From an uncultured Rickettsiaceae bacterium (lineage in GTDB: Bacteria; Pseudomonadota; Alphaproteobacteria; Rickettsiales; Rickettsiaceae), in assembly GCA_905479885.1 (NCBI GenBank), contig CAJQOE010000021.1:1-19909 (forward strand): a stretch of DNA of 19,909 nucleotides. Direction: 5' to 3'. Positions 16,196-19,909 of this stretch are shown piece by piece. How positions within the stretch are numbered: the stretch's first letter is position 1; the number at the start of each line of letters is the position of its first letter. The position numbers and the translations under genes are program-made. Below the pieces are notes generated by a model, which worked only from the letters and a program-made list of their open reading frames with translations, did no database searches and was not told where the DNA came from.

Positions 16196-16383
16196 TTAAA
16201 AACAAAAAATTTATTCACATAAATCTATACTAGAAATAATTTATAGCAATTTGCAAACAGAATTATTTAATAAGTTTAGATACTAACACTATATCTATGA
16301 GGTTACAAAAAAACCACTTAGTTTTTTACCCCCATTTACACGCTATTTTTTGATTATTTTAAGAAGTTAAATTTACGCACAAC

Positions 16384-16430
16384 ATCCTGTATATAGTATG
16401 TCAAGAACAAAAATATACTATATGTATAAA
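16384..16430 (+). promoter_or_regulatory. pair of NrdR-box-like elements upstream of nrdA
   Basis: Two elements, 16384-16399 and 16415-16430, align with the NrdR box consensus acaCwAtATaTwGtgt at about 12 and 9 of 16 positions. The first keeps the outer C and G (16387, 16396). The gap is 15 bases, so their spacing is 31 bp, three helical turns, as in known tandem NrdR boxes. Their position before a ribonucleotide reductase operon is the expected one. AT-rich sequence raises the chance of accidental matches. Confidence 0.5.
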
Positions 16431-16437
16431 TTTACTA

Positions 16438-16466
16438 TTGAAGACAAATACCTTAGAGACTATCAT
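16438..16466 (+). promoter_or_regulatory. candidate nrdAB promoter
   Basis: TTGAAG (16438-16443) and TATCAT (16461-16466) are 17 bases apart, with the paired NrdR-like boxes ending 7 bases before the -35 element. It would leave a leader of about 50 bases before nrdA. Confidence 0.4.
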
Positions 16467-16525
16467 AAACAGGTCAATTAATTATAGCAATTTCATCTCA
16501 ACGCACATACCCAAGGAGCCACAAA

Positions 16526-18379
16526 ATGACCAGCTTGAAAAAAACAAAATTCGAGGTAAAAATAGACAGAAGTCGAGACAGTCTGCTTACAGACTTTGGT
16601 AAAGCAGTATTAAAAGACCGATATTTACTTGAAGGCGAAGATTATCAAGATTTATTTGCAAGAGTATCATCTCATTATGCAGATGATCAAAAACATGCAA
16701 ATCTCATGTATGAGTATATGAGTAAATTATGGTTTATGCCAGCAACCCCTATTTTAAGTAATGGTGGCACGGATCGCGGCCTACCAATATCTTGTTTCTT
16801 AAACGAAACTTCTGATAGCTTAGAAGGCATAGTTGACCTATGGAATGAAAATATATGGCTAGCATCAAGGGGCGGTGGCATTGGTAGTTACTGGGGTAAT
16901 GTACGCTCTATCAACGAAACTGTCCGTGGTAACGGCAAAACTTCTGGAATTATACCATTCCTAAAAGTGCAAGATTCAATGACTTTGGCTATTTCTCAAG
17001 GGTCGCTAAGACGTGGCAGCTCTGCAGTATATTTACCTATTGATCATCCAGAAATCGAGGAATTCATTGACCTACGTCGACCTACTGGCGGCGATGTTAA
17101 TAGAAGAGCTTTAAACATACATCATGGCGTTTCGATACCAGATGCCTTTATGGAAGCGGTTGAAAAAAATGAAAAATGGCAACTAATTAGTCCACATACC
17201 AAAAAACCTATGCACAGTGTTAGTGCACGTGAATTATGGAGCAAAATTTTAACTACTAGAATTGAAACGGGTGAGCCATATCTACTATTCGTAGATACAG
17301 TTAACAAGCATATACCAGAACATCACAAGAAACTTGGCCTTAAGGTAAAAACCTCAAATTTATGCGCAGAAATAACTTTACCAACTGGGCTAGATCATCT
17401 TGGTAACGAGAGAACTGCTGTTTGTTGTCTGTCTTCTTTAAATCTTGAAAATTATCAAGAGTGGAAAGATAATCCTGATTTCATTACAAATGTTATGCGC
17501 TTTTTAGATAATGTACTAGAAGATTTTATACAAAACGCACCAGCATCCATGGCTAGAGCTACTTATTCCGCCTCAAGAGAGCGCAGTATTGGGCTTGGTG
17601 TCATGGGCTTTCATTCTTTCTTACAAGCCCAAAACGTACCTATGGAATCGGTAATGGCTAAAGTATGGAATAATAAAATATTTGAACACATCAAAGAAGA
17701 AAGCGACAAAGCATCTGTATTGCTAGCGGAAGAGCGCGGAGCTTGTCCAGACGCAGAAGAAGCCGGCTTTAAAGAAAGATTTAGTAATAAAACTTCGATT
17801 GCACCAACTGCTTCAATATCTATCATTTGTGGTAACTCTTCACCTGGCATTGAACCATACGCGGCTAATAGTTTTACACAAAAAACTTTAAGCGGATCTT
17901 TTACAGTGCGGAATAAAAATTTACTAAAACTACTAATAGAAAAAGGATTTAATACTGATCAAGTTTGGTCTTCCATTTCAACTCATGAAGGTTCAGTACA
18001 ACATTTAACCTTCTTAAGCCAACATGAAAAAGATGTATTTAAAACAGCATATGAATTAGATCAGAACTGGATCATAGAACTTGCAGCAGATCGCACTCCG
18101 CATATTTCACAATCCCAATCATTGAATATTTTCATGCCTGGCGATGTAAGCAAGCAATATTTACATGATATACATTTCAAAGCCTGGAAAAAAGGTATAA
18201 AAAGCGCTTATTATGCACGCTCAACGTCAATCCAAAGAGCTGATAAAGTATCGCATACAGTTCTGCAAGATCAAGGCATGATGGACCTTGAGAAAAGCAA
18301 CAACCAAGCGCCTGGGCTACCAGCAGCTAAACCAGCAAGGATTGAAAATGACTATGATGAATGCTTATCTTGTCAGTAA
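16526..18379 (+). CDS. nrdA: class I ribonucleotide reductase, large subunit
   Basis: NrdA reduces ribonucleoside diphosphates to deoxyribonucleotides with a thiyl radical passed from NrdB. Active-site residues are in place in the 617 residues: C90 and C300 (the redox pair), N278, C280 and E282 in NLCAE, the tyrosine pair Y562/Y563 of the radical path, and a C-terminal C613-x-x-C616 for re-reduction. The first redox cysteine lies at 90 against about 225 in E. coli, so the N-terminal ATP-cone of the overall activity site is absent. AAGGAG (16513-16518) lies 7 bases before the ATG, which fixes the start. nrdB follows after 27 bases. Confidence 0.97.
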   Translation: MTSLKKTKFEVKIDRSRDSLLTDFGKAVLKDRYLLEGEDYQDLFARVSSHYADDQKHANLMYEYMSKLWFMPATPILSNGGTDRGLPISCFLNETSDSLEGIVDLWNENIWLASRGGGIGSYWGNVRSINETVRGNGKTSGIIPFLKVQDSMTLAISQGSLRRGSSAVYLPIDHPEIEEFIDLRRPTGGDVNRRALNIHHGVSIPDAFMEAVEKNEKWQLISPHTKKPMHSVSARELWSKILTTRIETGEPYLLFVDTVNKHIPEHHKKLGLKVKTSNLCAEITLPTGLDHLGNERTAVCCLSSLNLENYQEWKDNPDFITNVMRFLDNVLEDFIQNAPASMARATYSASRERSIGLGVMGFHSFLQAQNVPMESVMAKVWNNKIFEHIKEESDKASVLLAEERGACPDAEEAGFKERFSNKTSIAPTASISIICGNSSPGIEPYAANSFTQKTLSGSFTVRNKNLLKLLIEKGFNTDQVWSSISTHEGSVQHLTFLSQHEKDVFKTAYELDQNWIIELAADRTPHISQSQSLNIFMPGDVSKQYLHDIHFKAWKKGIKSAYYARSTSIQRADKVSHTVLQDQGMMDLEKSNNQAPGLPAAKPARIENDYDECLSCQ

Positions 18380-18406
18380 AATACTAAAAATTAGGAGAAA
18401 AATATA

Positions 18407-19414
18407 ATGTCACTACTAAATGCAAAACCAATATACAAACCTTTTTCATATCCGTGGGCTTATGAAGCTTGGCATACACAGCAAAAAATTCACTGGCTGC
18501 CTGAAGAAGTGCCACTTGCTGATGACGTAAAAGACTGGAAATACAATCTATCAGCTGGCGAGAAGCACTTGCTGACACAAATTTTTCGTTTCTTCACTCA
18601 GGCTGATATTGAAGTAAATAATTGCTACATGAAGCATTATTCACAAGTATTCCAGCCAACTGAAGTACAAATGATGCTTGCAGCATTTTCTAACATGGAA
18701 ACAATACATATCGCAGCCTACTCGCATCTACTTGATACGATTGGCATGGATGAGAGTGAATATCAGGCCTTCATGAAGTATAAAGAAATGAAGGATAAAT
18801 ATGATTATATGCAAAAATTTGGCGTCGAAACTAAAGAAGATATAGCCACAACCCTAGCTGTATTCGGCGCTTTTACCGAAGGCTTACAGCTTTTTGCATC
18901 TTTTGCTATCCTACTTAATTTCCCAAGATTCAATAAAATGAAAGGCATGGGGCAAATCGTCACCTGGTCTGTACGTGACGAAACACTACATACTAACTCA
19001 ATCATCACCCTATTTAAAACATTCGTGCAAGAAAATCCTGAAGTTTGGAATGAAAACCTAAGAAGCCGTCTATACGAAGCATGTGCAACAATCGTGCACT
19101 TTGAAGATGCTTTTATTGAACTTGCTTTTGAAGTTGGTGGTATTGAAGGTTTAACTGCGCGCGAGGTGCGTCAGTATATCAGATACATTGCTGACCGTAG
19201 ATTAATGCAGCTAGGCCTAAAAGAAATTTATTTAGTAGACTCTAACCCACTACCATGGATTGATGAAATGCTAAACGGCGTTGAACATACAAACTTTTTT
19301 GAAAACAGAGTTACAGAATATACCAAATCTGCTACTACTGGCACTTGGGATGATGTCTATAAAAACATGGATATGCCAAAAGAAAACAAAGAAACAACAA
19401 CTACTACCGAGTAA
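18407..19414 (+). CDS. nrdB: class I ribonucleotide reductase, small radical-carrying subunit
   Basis: NrdB houses the di-metal site and stable radical that start catalysis in NrdA. The 335-residue product shows the metal ligands: Asp67, E98 and H101 in ETIH, E158, and E192 and H195 in DETLH. Tyr105 lies four residues after H101, the same spacing as the radical tyrosine of E. coli NrdB, so this looks like a tyrosyl-radical (class Ia) enzyme and not a tyrosine-free class Ic type. No ATP-cone precedes the core. AGGAG lies 9 bases before the ATG. The extreme C-terminus, which docks into NrdA in this family, is threonine/glutamate-rich (about 326-335). Confidence 0.97.
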   Translation: MSLLNAKPIYKPFSYPWAYEAWHTQQKIHWLPEEVPLADDVKDWKYNLSAGEKHLLTQIFRFFTQADIEVNNCYMKHYSQVFQPTEVQMMLAAFSNMETIHIAAYSHLLDTIGMDESEYQAFMKYKEMKDKYDYMQKFGVETKEDIATTLAVFGAFTEGLQLFASFAILLNFPRFNKMKGMGQIVTWSVRDETLHTNSIITLFKTFVQENPEVWNENLRSRLYEACATIVHFEDAFIELAFEVGGIEGLTAREVRQYIRYIADRRLMQLGLKEIYLVDSNPLPWIDEMLNGVEHTNFFENRVTEYTKSATTGTWDDVYKNMDMPKENKETTTTTE

Positions 19415-19435
19415 GAACTAAAATTAACACCAAAT

Positions 19436-19472
19436 AAAGATGCAGTTTAATTTATTTTGAACTGCATTTTTA
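19436..19472 (+). terminator. intrinsic terminator after nrdB
   Basis: ATGCAGTT (19440-19447) pairs with AACTGCAT (19460-19467), extended by A-T pairs on the outside, with a 12-base AT-rich loop and a following T-run. It lies 22 bases past the nrdB stop and separates nrdAB from the beta-lactamase gene. Confidence 0.8.
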
Positions 19473-19530
19473 TCGTATCAATAAGACAATATTTTCGTCC
19501 ATGCTGAGCAGATATATAACAATTTAGATT

Positions 19531-19909
19531 ATGAATAAACTGATTCCTTTCTTTTTGCTTATATTAACACTGAACAAAACATCTCTTTGTGCACCAATAT
19601 TCCCACCAGAAGACCGAGATCTTGCTACGATTCTTAAAGCCAATAATGCCCAAGGCACTATAGTCATTGCATCTTTAAACAATGATATTATTTTTATACA
19701 TAATACAGATAGAGCCAACGAGCGTTTGTCACCAGCTTCTACTTTTAAAATTCCGAACTCGCTGATTGCCCTAGAAGAAGGAATCTTGGCAAATCAATAC
19801 CAAAAGATACAGTGGGATGGAAAAAAACGCTTTTTAGACGCTTGGAACAAACATCAAGATTTAAAATCTGCATTTCGCTATTCATGCGTTTGGTTCTATC
19901 AAGAGCTAG
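19531..19909 (+). CDS. class D (OXA-type) beta-lactamase, truncated by the window end
   Basis: Class D enzymes hydrolyse beta-lactams through an acyl-serine in the periplasm. The visible 126 residues run to the last base with no stop. A signal peptide (about 1-20) precedes the mature domain. S70-T-F-K73 is the catalytic SxxK box, and S118-C-V120 the SxV motif; both fall at the positions of standard class D numbering. Supporting context includes DLKSAFRYS before SCV and WFYQEL after it, as in OXA enzymes. The YGN and KTG motifs must lie beyond the window. The gene follows the nrdB terminator and has no obvious ribosome site. A BlaR-type sensor domain is less likely given the N-terminal signal peptide. 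Confidence 0.88.
   Translation, partial: MNKLIPFFLLILTLNKTSLCAPIFPPEDRDLATILKANNAQGTIVIASLNNDIIFIHNTDRANERLSPASTFKIPNSLIALEEGILANQYQKIQWDGKKRFLDAWNKHQDLKSAFRYSCVWFYQEL

Larger units (their letters stand above)
16128..16525. promoter_or_regulatory. divergent intergenic region between surface-protein gene and nrdA
   Basis: This 398-base AT-rich region holds control signals for both directions: the barrel-gene promoter and a palindrome on the left, two NrdR-box-like elements and a candidate nrdA promoter on the right. Between them (about 16200-16380) I see only an AT hairpin around 16302-16329 of uncertain meaning. No gene was found. Confidence 0.6.

Noticed and set aside
16302..16329. AT hairpin in the nrdA upstream region
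   Set aside because: The stem is almost entirely an A-run facing a T-run with a bulge; expected by chance in this composition.

Overview
The window is AT-rich and densely coding. Its gene content fits an alphaproteobacterium of the order Rickettsiales, probably near Rickettsiaceae. The signs are an sdhCDAB operon with mitochondrial-like subunits, a short NrdA next to NrdB, tilS directly before ftsH, and a large methyltransferase resembling the rickettsial protein-lysine methyltransferases beside a small outer-membrane beta-barrel gene. This placement is inferred from family resemblance; no database search was possible. No rRNA, tRNA, CRISPR array, insertion sequence or prophage was seen.

Left part (1-6400). 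A small lipoprotein gene on the minus strand is followed by a 303-base gene-free stretch. Next comes a tight minus-strand operon, lysC-kdpB-kdpC (aspartate kinase plus two subunits of the Kdp potassium pump). The 3-base gap and 4-base overlap point to co-transcription. The potassium channel subunit KdpA is absent from the window, and KdpB has lost the glutamate of its TGES dephosphorylation motif, so this is a remnant or repurposed Kdp module. Facing away from lysC are ubiG (ubiquinone biosynthesis) and a beta-carbonic anhydrase. The lysC and ubiG promoters appear to overlap head to head.

Middle (6089-10503). sdhC-sdhD-sdhA-sdhB encode a complete succinate dehydrogenase (complex II), reducing the quinone pool that UbiG helps make. 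A 97-residue membrane protein gene lies downstream of sdhB. Upstream of sdhC are an orphan 72-residue acidic protein gene and a strong bidirectional terminator that closes the ftsH transcript.

Right part (10504-16127, minus strand). An outer-membrane barrel gene, a rickettsial-type methyltransferase gene, tilS and ftsH lie in one direction with gaps of 25, 22 or fewer bases. A near-consensus promoter precedes the barrel gene, so they look like one long transcription unit.

Far right (16140-19909, plus strand). nrdA and nrdB encode an aerobic class I ribonucleotide reductase. Upstream are two AT-rich elements resembling NrdR boxes, spaced 31 bp centre to centre. Neither subunit shows an ATP-cone, so transcriptional control may carry the regulatory load. 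After a terminator the window ends inside a class D (OXA-type) beta-lactamase gene, where the SxxK and SxV active-site motifs are visible.
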